From Ruegeria sp. R14_0 (GTDB lineage Bacteria; Pseudomonadota; Alphaproteobacteria; Rhodobacterales; Rhodobacteraceae): a stretch of 64,000 bases of DNA. Numbering within the stretch: the stretch's first letter is position 1; every line of letters starts with the position of its first letter. Below the pieces are notes generated by a model that was not told where the DNA came from, ran no database searches, and was given only the letters and a program-made list of their open reading frames with translations. Position numbers and translations under genes: made by a program. Location of the stretch: assembly GCF_017743975.1 (NCBI RefSeq), contig NZ_JAGHRC010000001.1, forward strand, positions 434,001 to 498,000, written 5' to 3'. Below, piece after piece: positions 56,650 to 64,000 of the stretch.

Positions 56650-57000
56650 ATGACCCGTAAACTGATAAAACGCGCAGTCCTTGCCCTTGGATTAGGGGCG
56701 GCCAGCCTGACGCTGTCGGCGTGTGATGGCGTGACCGTCGGCGTGGGGTACGGGTATGACCCGTTCTATGACTCGATGCTGTGGAACGACTATTACCACG
56801 ACGTCAACGTGGATATTGATATCGATCGCCCGGATCGTCCCCGGCCGCCTGACGGGCGTCCGCCGGCGCGTCCGGTTCCGCCTATCGCGAAACCACCGAA
56901 CAGACCGCCTGTATCGCGGCCGCCAAACCGGCCCCGACCGCCCGTTGCGCGGCCTCCGGTCGCGAGACCACCGATCCACCGCCCTGCAGGGCGGCGTTGA
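56650..57000 (+). CDS. Pro/Arg-rich lipoprotein
   Basis: A 116-aa lipoprotein with a signal peptide ending in a lipobox (LGAASLTLSAC, lipidated Cys at residue 25). The mature part starts with an acidic-aromatic segment (YGYDPFYDSMLWNDYYHD), then a 70-residue tail of Arg-Pro-Pro words (RPPNRPRPPVARPPVARPP). The tail could thread the periplasm or bind peptidoglycan or polyanions. GGAGG precedes the ATG. The function is unknown. Confidence 0.7.
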   Translation: MTRKLIKRAVLALGLGAASLTLSACDGVTVGVGYGYDPFYDSMLWNDYYHDVNVDIDIDRPDRPRPPDGRPPARPVPPIAKPPNRPPVSRPPNRPRPPVARPPVARPPIHRPAGRR

Positions 57001-57009
57001 GTCGCAAGG

Positions 57010-58224
57010 TCAGTCCAGCAACTCGGTCGTGATCTTGGCTGACGCTTCCAAGGTCCGGTGTACGGGGCATTTGTCCGCGATCTCCAGCAGGCGCGCGCGC
57101 TGATCCGCGGTTAGCGCGCCTTCCAGACGAATTTTGCGGCGGAACTGATCGACCTTGCCCTCGCCAGCAAGCCCGGCGTCCTGCGCGTGGACCTTATTGT
57201 GGCACACATCGACCGTGATGCCCTTAAGAGGCCAGCGTTTGCGCCGCGCGTACATGCGGATTGTCATCGACGTACAGGCCCCCAGACCAGAAGACACGAA
57301 GCCATAAGGCGACATGCCCCGGTCGGTGCCACCATACGAGGCAGGCTCGTCAGCAACCGCGTGGTGTCGCGGGCCCGACTGAATGTCTTGCAAGAACCCT
57401 TCGGGGTCCGCTTCGGTCACGCGCACAACACCCTCTGGCGCGCCCGGAGGCGGGGCGGGAGGGCAAAGTTTGACATAGCGTTTCACCCAGGCCGCAATCA
57501 CATCCGCGGCGTATTCGGCGTCCGAGGCGCGGGTGATCAGGTGATCGGCGTCATCAAGCGTTACAAAGCTTTTGGGGTGTTTGGCCGTCAGGAAAATCGT
57601 GCTGGCGTTGTCGATGCTGACGGTCTCATCCCGTGGAGCGTGAAGGATCAGCAGGGCGGCCTTCAGTTCTGCAATCGCCGGGAGCAGAGCCGTCTCGGAG
57701 ATATCGTCCACGAACGCCTTGCCGATGCGGAACGGACGCCCGCCCAGCGTGACCTCGGCAGAGCCCGCCTGCGCAATTTCCGGTAACGCGTCTTCAAAGT
57801 GATGGGACACGTGGCCGGGATCAGCGGGCGCGCCCAATGTCACAACGGCTTTGACGCTGGGAATCCCTGCACGTGCGCGCAGAACCGCGGCACCACCCAG
57901 CGAATGACCGATCAAAAGAGCAGGGGCCATGTTGCGGCCTGCCAGATACTGCGCCGCTGCGATCAGGTCTTCGACATTCGAGGTGAAGGTGGTGTTGGCA
58001 AACTCGCCACCGGAATGCCCCAACCCGGTGAAATCGAACCGCAGCACCGCAATGCCCATAGCCGCCAGCCGTGCGGCAATCCGACGTGCGGCTGGGATAT
58101 CCTTGGAGCACGTAAAACAGTGCGCAAACAAAGCCGTCGCCAGGACCGGCCCATCCGGCAAATCCAGTCGCGCGGCCAATTGGTTGCCGTCGTGGCCGGC
58201 AAAGGTAATGCGTTCGGTGGGCAT
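57010..58224 (-). CDS. alpha/beta-hydrolase fused to an OsmC-like domain
   Basis: A 404-aa fusion. Residues 1-250 are an alpha/beta hydrolase: IGHSLGGAAVLRA is the nucleophile elbow (G-H-S-L-G), with an acidic residue and His expected in HAPRDETVSI and DDADHLITR. Residues 265-404 are an OsmC/Ohr-like peroxidase domain: SPYGFVSSGLGACTSMTIRM holds one redox Cys, and IADKCPVHRTLE the other. Such hydrolase-OsmC fusions are a known architecture. A role in detoxifying organic hydroperoxides or esters is likely. Convergent with the lipoprotein gene. Confidence 0.9.
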   Translation of the reverse strand: MPTERITFAGHDGNQLAARLDLPDGPVLATALFAHCFTCSKDIPAARRIAARLAAMGIAVLRFDFTGLGHSGGEFANTTFTSNVEDLIAAAQYLAGRNMAPALLIGHSLGGAAVLRARAGIPSVKAVVTLGAPADPGHVSHHFEDALPEIAQAGSAEVTLGGRPFRIGKAFVDDISETALLPAIAELKAALLILHAPRDETVSIDNASTIFLTAKHPKSFVTLDDADHLITRASDAEYAADVIAAWVKRYVKLCPPAPPPGAPEGVVRVTEADPEGFLQDIQSGPRHHAVADEPASYGGTDRGMSPYGFVSSGLGACTSMTIRMYARRKRWPLKGITVDVCHNKVHAQDAGLAGEGKVDQFRRKIRLEGALTADQRARLLEIADKCPVHRTLEASAKITTELLD

Positions 58225-58457
58225 GGCAGTTCCTTACTTGGCGGGATGCCCCAATACTGAGTGCATCCTCATGGGCTCTCAACCCTATTGTAAGACGCGT
58301 CACGGGAAGGTGAGGATCAGATACATTTTTCAATACTCACAAAAGCGGCTGATTGAATCAATTTATGTGATGCATGCCCCATTAAATATTCGTTTCACTA
58401 ATTTTCGAAGCACCCCCATGTTGCGGTCACGGCACTTATTCAGCTCAGGAGGCTCAC

Positions 58458-58652
58458 ATGGCACATACCGTATCTGAACCCAGGGGCGTGATACTGCGCC
58501 CGGATGTTTTAATCGCGATCGCTCTGACCGGGATGATCGGGTTTTCGCTTGGTCAGAATTGGCCGCACATTTCTTCGGGCACAGCGGAAACTGCCGCGCC
58601 TATATCCGAGGACTGGCACGGCAATGTCCGGCGGTCGCATTGGCCCGACTGA
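58458..58652 (+). CDS. 64-aa single-pass membrane protein
   Basis: A short protein with a strong ribosome site (CAGGAGG seven bases before ATG). Residues 14-33 (LRPDVLIAIALTGMIGFSLG) form one membrane span; the tail, WPHISSGTAETAAPISEDWH, would face the periplasm. No family recognised. It ends 4 bp from the end of convergent dddP. Confidence 0.6.
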   Translation: MAHTVSEPRGVILRPDVLIAIALTGMIGFSLGQNWPHISSGTAETAAPISEDWHGNVRRSHWPD

Positions 58653-58656
58653 GACG

Positions 58657-60000
58657 TTAGCTTAGCCCCATAAGCTGCGGATCAAATGGGTAGGTGGTCA
58701 GGTTCTCATACCCGTCTTCGGTGATAAGAACCTGATCTTCCAGCTTAATCGAGAAGTCGCCGCCAACCTCACCAACGGCAGCTTCGACGCACAGGACCAT
58801 GCCGGGTTCCAACGGATAGTCGTACGAGCCCGCGACAGCCTTGTCGGGGTAAGCCACCAGAGGCCACTCGTCACATAGACCCACACCGTGCATCAGGCAG
58901 CCGTATTTCTGCGCCTGAAACTTGTCGTCCAGCTTATGTGCGTTGGCCGTCAGTTCGGGGATCATCACGCCGGGTTTCAACATCTCCATATTGGTCATGA
59001 TGTGCTCATGCGCGTGCTGCATCGCATACACCATGTCCGGCCGAGGCTTTTCGTCCCCGATCCACCATGTTCGAGAAATGTCGATGCAGATGCCGTAGGA
59101 CCCGATCAGATCGGTATCGAAGGCGATGATCTCGTTTTTCTGCGTGATCCGCGGTCCGCATTCCTGAAACCACGGGTTGGTGCGCTGGCCCGAGGCCAGC
59201 AGACGCGTCTCGATCCATTCACCGCCACGGCGGATGTTTTCGGCGTGCAGGACAGCCCAGATGTCATCTTCCGACGTCTTGCCGTCCCCAACGTTGGCGC
59301 GGGCAAACTTCTCCATCTCGGCAACCGCGGTCTCGCAGGCGTGGTTGGCGCAGCGCATGGCAAGGATTTCATCCGGCCCTTTGATGGCGCGGGTCTTTTC
59401 GGTAAGCTCTTCGCCCTCCATGATCTCGAACCCCTGCGCCTCAAGCGCGCGCAGGCCGTGCAGCATGATCTTGTCGACGGCCAGACGTTTGTTGCCACCG
59501 CCATGTTCTTCGATCAGAACGCGCACCTCGTTCGAGAACACATCTGCGGCCACATCCACTTTGTCGCCGCGATCAAAATAGAAGAGATCCGCGCCCGAGC
59601 GCTGTTCACGCACCAGCGGGTTGAACGTGGAAAGGAACGGAGAGTTCTTGTAGTCCCAGATCACCATATACCCATCAGCGCACAAAAGAACGGCTCGGAA
59701 CGGGTTATGCGTGTTCCACAGCTGCATGTTGGTGCTGTCGGTCGCATATCGGATGTTGAGCGGGTCGAAGACCAGCAGCCCCCCATAGCCGCGATCCACA
59801 ATGGCCTGGGTCAGCCGCTTCCAGCGGTGCTCGCGCATGCGCGCCAGATCGGGCAGGGCAAGTCCGGCCTGCTCCCATTCGGAAAACGCCAGCTGGGTCG
59901 GGCCAATCTCGATCCGGTCATTTTCGTTCGGGGTGCCATCGCCAAGCGTCGCGCCCTTGGTTGGGTCAATTTTGCGGGTATCGCGATAATGCTGATTCAT
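58657..60000 (-). CDS. dddP: DMSP lyase DddP (M24 peptidase-fold metalloenzyme)
   Basis: A 447-aa enzyme cleaving dimethylsulfoniopropionate to dimethyl sulfide and acrylate. It has the creatinase/M24 fold, but the six metal ligands fall at the residue numbers known for Ruegeria DddP: Asp295 and Asp297 (AFDTDLIGSYG), Asp307 (ICIDISRTWW), His371 (LMHGVGLCDEWP), Glu406 (LCVEAAVGEVGG) and Glu421 (IKLEDQVLI). The N-terminus (MNQHYRDTRKIDPTKGATLG) and the segment NIRYATDSTNMQLWNTHNPF are also DddP-like. Start ATG 60000 follows GGGAGGG. It is divergent from a DUF3445 gene. Confidence 0.95.
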   Translation of the reverse strand: MNQHYRDTRKIDPTKGATLGDGTPNENDRIEIGPTQLAFSEWEQAGLALPDLARMREHRWKRLTQAIVDRGYGGLLVFDPLNIRYATDSTNMQLWNTHNPFRAVLLCADGYMVIWDYKNSPFLSTFNPLVREQRSGADLFYFDRGDKVDVAADVFSNEVRVLIEEHGGGNKRLAVDKIMLHGLRALEAQGFEIMEGEELTEKTRAIKGPDEILAMRCANHACETAVAEMEKFARANVGDGKTSEDDIWAVLHAENIRRGGEWIETRLLASGQRTNPWFQECGPRITQKNEIIAFDTDLIGSYGICIDISRTWWIGDEKPRPDMVYAMQHAHEHIMTNMEMLKPGVMIPELTANAHKLDDKFQAQKYGCLMHGVGLCDEWPLVAYPDKAVAGSYDYPLEPGMVLCVEAAVGEVGGDFSIKLEDQVLITEDGYENLTTYPFDPQLMGLS

Positions 60001-60061
60001 GGCGGCCCTCCCTGCCTGTGCCCAACGTGGAGAATCAATCGAGTGCCGTCTTGAAAAATTG

Positions 60062-60075
60062 CGACCGCGCGGTCG
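60062..60075. promoter_or_regulatory. perfect 14-bp palindrome between dddP and the DUF3445 gene
   Basis: CGACCGCGCGGTCG at 60062-60075 is its own reverse complement and is flanked by A-rich and T-rich runs. It lies midway in the 121-bp divergent promoter region, 62 bp from the dddP start and 47 bp from the other. It probably binds a dimeric repressor or activator of both genes; which one is unknown. Confidence 0.55.
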
Positions 60076-60121
60076 TCGCTTTTTGACCGACAGGCCGTTT
60101 TTCTGATGATAGGTCATATTC

Positions 60122-60865
60122 ATGACCCGTATTCTACAGACCTCGATCCCGTTTAACCCATTGGAAGAGCGTCCCTTGCCCGGCATTCAACCGGCCAGCA
60201 TGGACAGCTGGTTGCACTGCGACGACGCGTTCGCTGCCCAGATGCAACATCGGGAACAGTTGTTGAGCAGTCGGCGCTCGGATGTTCTGGCGCTGGATCC
60301 TGCTGCCATTCCCGCCTCGCAAGAGCTGTTGGATATCGTCCTTGCCCAAGTCTATCCCGGCAGCTCCGATTACGTGACGCGTCCGGACGGGCAGAGTGTT
60401 CTGGTGGACCGGGACCGACCGTTGGATACGCTGTGTAAGCTTGTACAAGAGGATTTCTGCATCCTGCAAAAACAGGGCGACGCGCATGTGTTGACCGGGG
60501 CGATCCTGTGCTTTCCCGCCAGTTGGACACTGTCCGAGAAATTCATGCGACCCCTGATCGACATTCATATCCCTGTGGACAGTTATGACGAGAACATAGC
60601 GCGACGCGTTCAGCGATTGTTTGACGGGATACAGCCAGGGCGCCCTTTGTGGCGCTTCAACGCGCTCTGGTACGAGGATGCTGAGCTGCATCAGCCGCGC
60701 AGCGCAAATGAACGTCGCGACCCGCAGACCGCCGGTTCAGCGCAGTATCTGCGTAGCGAGCGGCAGGTATTGCTGCGTTTGCCGCAAACGCAGGCGGTTG
60801 TGTTTTCAATTCACACATACGTGCTGGCGGCAGAACTGGTTGCCCAAATGGAAAACCCCGCCTGA
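60122..60865 (+). CDS. DUF3445 protein (heme-dependent oxidative N-demethylase-like)
   Basis: A 247-aa protein of the DUF3445/HODM alpha-subunit family: GILQ-like IPFNPLEERPLPGIQP at the start, LVQEDFCILQKQGDAHVLTG and ILCFPASWTLSEKFMRPLID in the core, then RRVQRLFDGIQPGRPLWRFN and VFSIHTYVLAAELVA. HODM enzymes use a heme to oxidise N-methyl groups, such as dimethylamine. In this genome, where sarcosine oxidase is also present, a role in methylated amine use is plausible. Divergent from dddP. Confidence 0.85.
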   Translation: MTRILQTSIPFNPLEERPLPGIQPASMDSWLHCDDAFAAQMQHREQLLSSRRSDVLALDPAAIPASQELLDIVLAQVYPGSSDYVTRPDGQSVLVDRDRPLDTLCKLVQEDFCILQKQGDAHVLTGAILCFPASWTLSEKFMRPLIDIHIPVDSYDENIARRVQRLFDGIQPGRPLWRFNALWYEDAELHQPRSANERRDPQTAGSAQYLRSERQVLLRLPQTQAVVFSIHTYVLAAELVAQMENPA

Positions 60866-60873
60866 TGGCGGGG
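60856..60873 (+). terminator. hairpin at the end of the DUF3445 gene
   Basis: CCCCGCC (60856-60862) pairs with GGCGGGG (60867-60873) over TGAT, which contains the stop codon. No T-run on the + strand; AAAA precedes it, so it could act as a terminator on the minus strand for nothing obvious or as a weak one here. Confidence 0.55.
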
Positions 60874-60901
60874 CCTCCAAGGAGGGTCATTGATAATAGG
60901 G

Positions 60902-61849
60902 CTAGAGGCCCAGAGCGCCGGCGACGCCCGCGAGTGCTCCGCTTGTGCTGAGAGCGGAGATCGCGACCGAATACGCCAGCACCTGAGTATTCAGGCGAAA
61001 GTCTTCGCCCTTGATCAGGTTGACAGCGGCCAACGAGACCGCAATCGGGACCGACACGCTTGCCACGGCACCCGTCAATCCCCAGCTGGAGAGCCGGATA
61101 ATGTCACTGGGTCGCTCGTGGTCGAGGGGGGGCGTGTCGTCCCGATCGGTATTCTGCTCGATAGGTTCTGTCCGGAAGGCGATGCTGAGCAACTGCTCAT
61201 CCGACAGCTGGATCGGCCGGGCTGCTGGTTTCAGCGCCTGTTTTTCTGGCTCATCCAGGTCTTCCGTGTCAGTAACGTCCAACCCGGCAAACGGGCCTGT
61301 CACTGCCTCGAAAATCTGTTTTCTGTTGCGCGGCTTACTGGGGGTCAGAGTGTCAAACGCGCTCATGAATTGTTCGACGGTCAAAACGGTATTCGGTGAT
61401 AGCCATTCAACGCGCTGCGTCGCGCAGACGTCGACCATTCGGTACAGGATCACCACCAGCATCAGTTCAGAGACTTCGCTGTCGTCCAGAAGGGGGGAAA
61501 CCGGAGTTACGGTTATCGTCAGCCTGTTCTTCGGCAGAGTTACGACCGGTTTCTGGATCGTCTTCAGACCAGCCGTGCGGTTAAGGCGTTCGTATCGGTT
61601 TTCGGTATCCACGACGCGGGTGTCCAGCGTCAGGCGTATCAGATACTGACTGGAAACGATGCTGGCTTCGGTGGTGTTCAAAAGGGTTTTGCGCTCAATC
61701 AGGTGGCCGTAGTCCTCAAGGGTCTTGGCAACGATATCGCTGAACCGCTCGATCGCGTCCTCGGTCTTACCGCTGAATTGCAGACCACCGTGATAGCTGT
61801 GCTTCGGAGTCACTGCGCTGTCCTTTGTCGCATCCTGTCCTGGAAACAA
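60902..61849 (-). CDS. 315-aa protein of unknown function with a C-terminal membrane segment
   Basis: A soluble N-terminal domain of about 250 residues (NTTEASIVSSQYLIRLTLDT, then NRLTITVTPVSPLLDDSEVS and LMLVVILYRMVDVCATQRVE) is followed by a Glu/Asp-rich linker and two short hydrophobic segments (LTGAVASVSVPIAVSLAAVN and VLAYSVAISALSTSGALAGV). The start ATG has no strong ribosome site in view. No family recognised. It may be a lineage-specific tail-anchored protein. Convergent with the DUF3445 gene. Confidence 0.6.
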   Translation of the reverse strand: MFPGQDATKDSAVTPKHSYHGGLQFSGKTEDAIERFSDIVAKTLEDYGHLIERKTLLNTTEASIVSSQYLIRLTLDTRVVDTENRYERLNRTAGLKTIQKPVVTLPKNRLTITVTPVSPLLDDSEVSELMLVVILYRMVDVCATQRVEWLSPNTVLTVEQFMSAFDTLTPSKPRNRKQIFEAVTGPFAGLDVTDTEDLDEPEKQALKPAARPIQLSDEQLLSIAFRTEPIEQNTDRDDTPPLDHERPSDIIRLSSWGLTGAVASVSVPIAVSLAAVNLIKGEDFRLNTQVLAYSVAISALSTSGALAGVAGALGL

Positions 61850-62011
61850 TCTAACAAGCGATCTGGGGCAGATTTGGGCAAAAATGGAAAAAAATGAGAA
61901 ATCGCCGGGATTGATTACGCTATGGAAACCTAGGCTTTTTAGGGGCCGTTTAATGTCTGTGGCGACAATGTGGCCAGATTTTGCCGCATTTGCCCGATTG
62001 TCTGGGCGGCC

Positions 62012-62806
62012 TCATCCGTCGATTCGGGCCGCCATAATTGCGATGGATTGCTGGTAAACCGAGGCCGCGTTCCACTGTTGAATCACCGCGAAATTTGGCT
62101 GACCCGGTTGATAGCCACGCCCCGGTTTCCAGCCCTTCTTACGCAGAAAATTGGCGGTCGAGGCCAGTGCATCGGTCATATTGTAAAAATCGACACGACC
62201 ATCGCCTGTGGCATCTACGCCGTACTTCATCGCATTGCCGGGCAGGAACTGGGTGTGCCCAAGTTCGCCATGTTTTGCCCCTTTTGTGGCTGTCGTAATG
62301 CTGCCTTGATCGACCAGTTTCAGCGCTCCGAGCGCGTGGGGAATAAAGAAATCCGACCGTCGGCAGTCGTAAGCGAGTGTTGTGATTGCGGAAACAACCT
62401 GACTGTCGCCCATGAAATTCCCGAAGCCCGTTTCCATCCCGTGAATGGCGATCAGAACCCCGGCAGGAACCCCGTATTGGCGTTCAAGCGCGGCATAGAA
62501 CTGCGGGTTGCGCGCCTTTCGCTTGCGCCCTTGCGAAACAATCGTATCTGCGCCGCGGACACGCATGAACTTGTCCAAAGAGTATTTAAAGCTTTTCTGG
62601 TTTCTATCGGCTGCAATCGTGCGTGTGGCATATTGCGTCTGCGCCAACGCCTGCAACCCCTTCCTTTTGACACCCGCACGCTTGGCCTGCCTGGCAAAGT
62701 CGCTTTTCCAGGCTTCGAACCCGCTGCCGGTATTGCCGCAGGGGGCGGCCGTGCCCAAGGTTGGTGTGGCCACAAGGAAAGCAATCAGAACAGCGGGTCG
62801 CAGCAT
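62012..62806 (-). CDS. lytic murein transglycosylase (MltB-like)
   Basis: A 264-aa periplasmic enzyme with a signal peptide (MLRPAVLIAFLVATPTLG). VLIAIHGMETGFGNFMGDSQ contains the catalytic Glu in the MET-GFG context typical of SLT_2/MltB enzymes; GELGHTQFLPGNAMKYGVDA and DFYNMTDALASTANFLRKKG are family segments. It cleaves peptidoglycan glycan strands to 1,6-anhydro products. Length is shorter than E. coli MltB, usual for alphaproteobacteria. Lies 31 bp after the next gene on its strand. Confidence 0.9.
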   Translation of the reverse strand: MLRPAVLIAFLVATPTLGTAAPCGNTGSGFEAWKSDFARQAKRAGVKRKGLQALAQTQYATRTIAADRNQKSFKYSLDKFMRVRGADTIVSQGRKRKARNPQFYAALERQYGVPAGVLIAIHGMETGFGNFMGDSQVVSAITTLAYDCRRSDFFIPHALGALKLVDQGSITTATKGAKHGELGHTQFLPGNAMKYGVDATGDGRVDFYNMTDALASTANFLRKKGWKPGRGYQPGQPNFAVIQQWNAASVYQQSIAIMAARIDG

Positions 62807-62837
62807 GGGGTCCTCAGTCTTGTCGGTTGCAACTGGT

Positions 62838-63116
62838 CTACAATGCGCGTTGGAGATCTGCCGACGTTAACACAGGTTGGATTTCTATGCTTGCATTCAG
62901 CGCGGCAAACAGCGGTTCGTTGATAGAAGGCATGCGAGCCTGATCGGCTTCTTCAAAGATGACGATCCCCATGCGTTTGCCACCCTCAAGGGCAAAATAG
63001 GCAGCTTCGGCATTCACCTGTTTAACCAAAGCGTCAATCGCCGGGCCAAGCGTGCCGTCCTTTTCGGCCTGATTGCCCTTTTCGACTGGTATCGTGAATT
63101 TCAGCATCAGGCGCAT
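62838..63116 (-). CDS. 92-aa protein of unknown function (dimeric ferredoxin-like fold likely)
   Basis: A small soluble protein, MLKFTIPVEKGNQAEKDGTL then ALEGGKRMGIVIFEEADQAR, with the alternating beta-alpha pattern of the small dimeric ferredoxin-like (ABM/DUF3303-type) proteins. The start ATG 63116 follows GGGAGA. It sits between glnA and the transglycosylase gene on the same strand. No function assigned. Confidence 0.6.
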   Translation of the reverse strand: MRLMLKFTIPVEKGNQAEKDGTLGPAIDALVKQVNAEAAYFALEGGKRMGIVIFEEADQARMPSINEPLFAALNASIEIQPVLTSADLQRAL

Positions 63117-63189
63117 CGTTCTCTCCCGTGTTGAGTTTCGCGGAAGGCTCTGACGTTATTGCGCGCCAGTCAAGCGGCGGCGGGTCTGG

Positions 63190-63222
63190 GAAAAGAAAAG
63201 GGGCGCCCGCCCGACGCCCCTT
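63190..63222 (-). terminator. terminator after glnA
   Basis: AAGGGGCG (63198-63205) pairs with CGCCCCTT (63215-63222). On the minus strand a TTCTTTT tract follows (63190-63197), just past the glnA stop. Confidence 0.9.
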
Positions 63223-63248
63223 CGAGAGTATTTGTTGGAAGCTGTTGT

Positions 63249-64000
63249 TTAGCAGCTGTAGTACATGCCGTACTCGACAGGGTGCGGCGTGTGCTCGTAG
63301 GTTTCGACCTCTTCCATCTTCAGTGCGATGTAGCCGTCGATCTGGTCTTTGGTGAACACGTCGCCCTGCAGCAGGAAGTCGTGATCGGATGCCAGAGCTT
63401 CCAGAGCTTCGCGCAGGCTGCCGCAAACGGTCGGGATGTCGGCCAGTTCTTCGGCAGGCAGATCGTACAGGTTCTTGTCCATGGCTTCGCCCGGATCGAT
63501 TTTGTTCTTGATGCCGTCCAGACCAGCCATCAGCAGCGCAGCAAACGCCAGGTAGGGGTTCGCAGCTGGGTCGGGGAAGCGGGCCTCGACGCGCTTGGCT
63601 TTCGGGCTTTCGGTCCACGGAATACGGACACAACCCGAACGGTTGCGAGCCGAATAGGCGCGCAGAACAGGTGCTTCAAAGCCCGGGATCAGACGCTTGT
63701 AGCTGTTGGTCGACGGGTTGGTGAAGGCGTTCAGCGTCTTGGCGTGTTTCAGAACACCGCCGATGAAGTACAGCGCTTCGTCTGACAGATCGGCGTATTT
63801 GTCGCCAGCGAACAGAGGCTTGCCGTCTTTCCAGATCGACATGTTCACGTGCATGCCGGTGCCGTTGTCACCTGCGATCGGCTTCGGCATGAAGGTGGCC
63901 GATTTGCCATAGGCGTGCGCAACGTTGTGGATGACGTACTTGTACTTCTGCAGCTCGTCCGCCTGCTTGGTCAGGCTGTCAAAGATCAGACCCAGCTCGT
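63249..64000 (-). CDS. glnA: glutamine synthetase type I, C-terminal part (continues past the window)
   Basis: About 250 C-terminal residues of Gln[21 protein letters not shown] (ATP/glutamate site), [28 protein letters not shown] and [20 protein letters not shown] are class I signatures. [15 protein letters not shown] includes the Tyr that is adenylylated by GlnE when nitrogen is plentiful. The dodecameric enzyme makes glutamine from glutamate and ammonium. The N-terminus and any glnB partner lie beyond base 64000. Confidence 0.97.
   Translation of the reverse strand, partial: ELGLIFDSLTKQADELQKYKYVIHNVAHAYGKSATFMPKPIAGDNGTGMHVNMSIWKDGKPLFAGDKYADLSDEALYFIGGVLKHAKTLNAFTNPSTNSYKRLIPGFEAPVLRAYSARNRSGCVRIPWTESPKAKRVEARFPDPAANPYLAFAALLMAGLDGIKNKIDPGEAMDKNLYDLPAEELADIPTVCGSLREALEALASDHDFLLQGDVFTKDQIDGYIALKMEEVETYEHTPHPVEYGMYYSC

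Noticed and set aside
58352..58362. ATTGA-A-TCAAT palindrome upstream of the 64-aa protein, considered as an FNR site
   Set aside because: The 1-base centre does not match FNR/CRP spacing (TTGA-N6-TCAA); short and likely by chance.
58888..60054. 388-codon open frame on the + strand
   Set aside because: Antisense to dddP, which has all six metal ligands; no start signal or domain in the antisense frame.

Overview
The window is chromosomal DNA of a marine alphaproteobacterium, most likely Rhodobacterales of the Roseobacter group (Ruegeria-like). The evidence is moderately high GC, compact operons with many 4-bp ATGA/GTGA overlaps, a DMSP lyase DddP whose six metal ligands fall at residues 295, 297, 307, 371, 406 and 421, a heterotetrameric sarcosine oxidase operon, and the order yajC-secD-secF-Mth938-ccmABCDG beside acnA.

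Left end (1-5.8 kb): an accessory, decaying stretch. A MocR-type regulator carries two in-frame stops. It is followed by a possible 37-aa membrane peptide, a MATE transporter, a frameshifted mobile-element protein, a PrtN-like activator and a tyrosine integrase split by one amber codon. The integrase abuts the 5' end of dusA, a known integration site for prophages and islands, so this looks like a dead dusA-associated element.

From 6 to 24.8 kb the backbone holds dusA, a TSUP permease with an overlapping Fe(II)/2OG oxygenase, a SpoIIAA-like protein, ruvX, ccmI, soxBDAG, an FkbM methyltransferase, sodB, a Popeye/cNMP protein, a host-attachment-type protein, a LOG protein, a LysM protein and an Atm1-like ABC exporter. 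Between 8.7 and 9.7 kb lies a well-formed two-helix RNA candidate preceded by two identically spaced dyads. Upstream of soxB is an exact 14-bp tandem repeat at 20-bp spacing, and a 23-aa ORF couples soxD to soxA.

From 25 to 31.7 kb an RND pump and its adaptor lie behind a TetR-type operator. A decayed duplicate of the pump gene's 3' end sits on the far side of speD. From 31.8 to 50.3 kb come an outer-membrane assembly and GTPase block (YfgM-like, BamB, Der), a desaturase, an HhH protein with a histone-H1-like tail, serS, a mechanosensitive channel, the SecDF-YajC translocase, cytochrome c maturation genes and aconitase.

From 50 to 64 kb are a DUF1223 protein, a TPR/FliG-like/acyltransferase cluster away from any flagellar genes, purB, several small exported proteins, a hydrolase-OsmC fusion, dddP divergent from a DUF3445 (HODM-like) gene around a perfect 14-bp palindrome, a lytic transglycosylase and the 3' part of glnA. 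Together they give a marine heterotroph that can use methylated amines and DMSP. I found no tRNA, rRNA, CRISPR array or intact insertion sequence.
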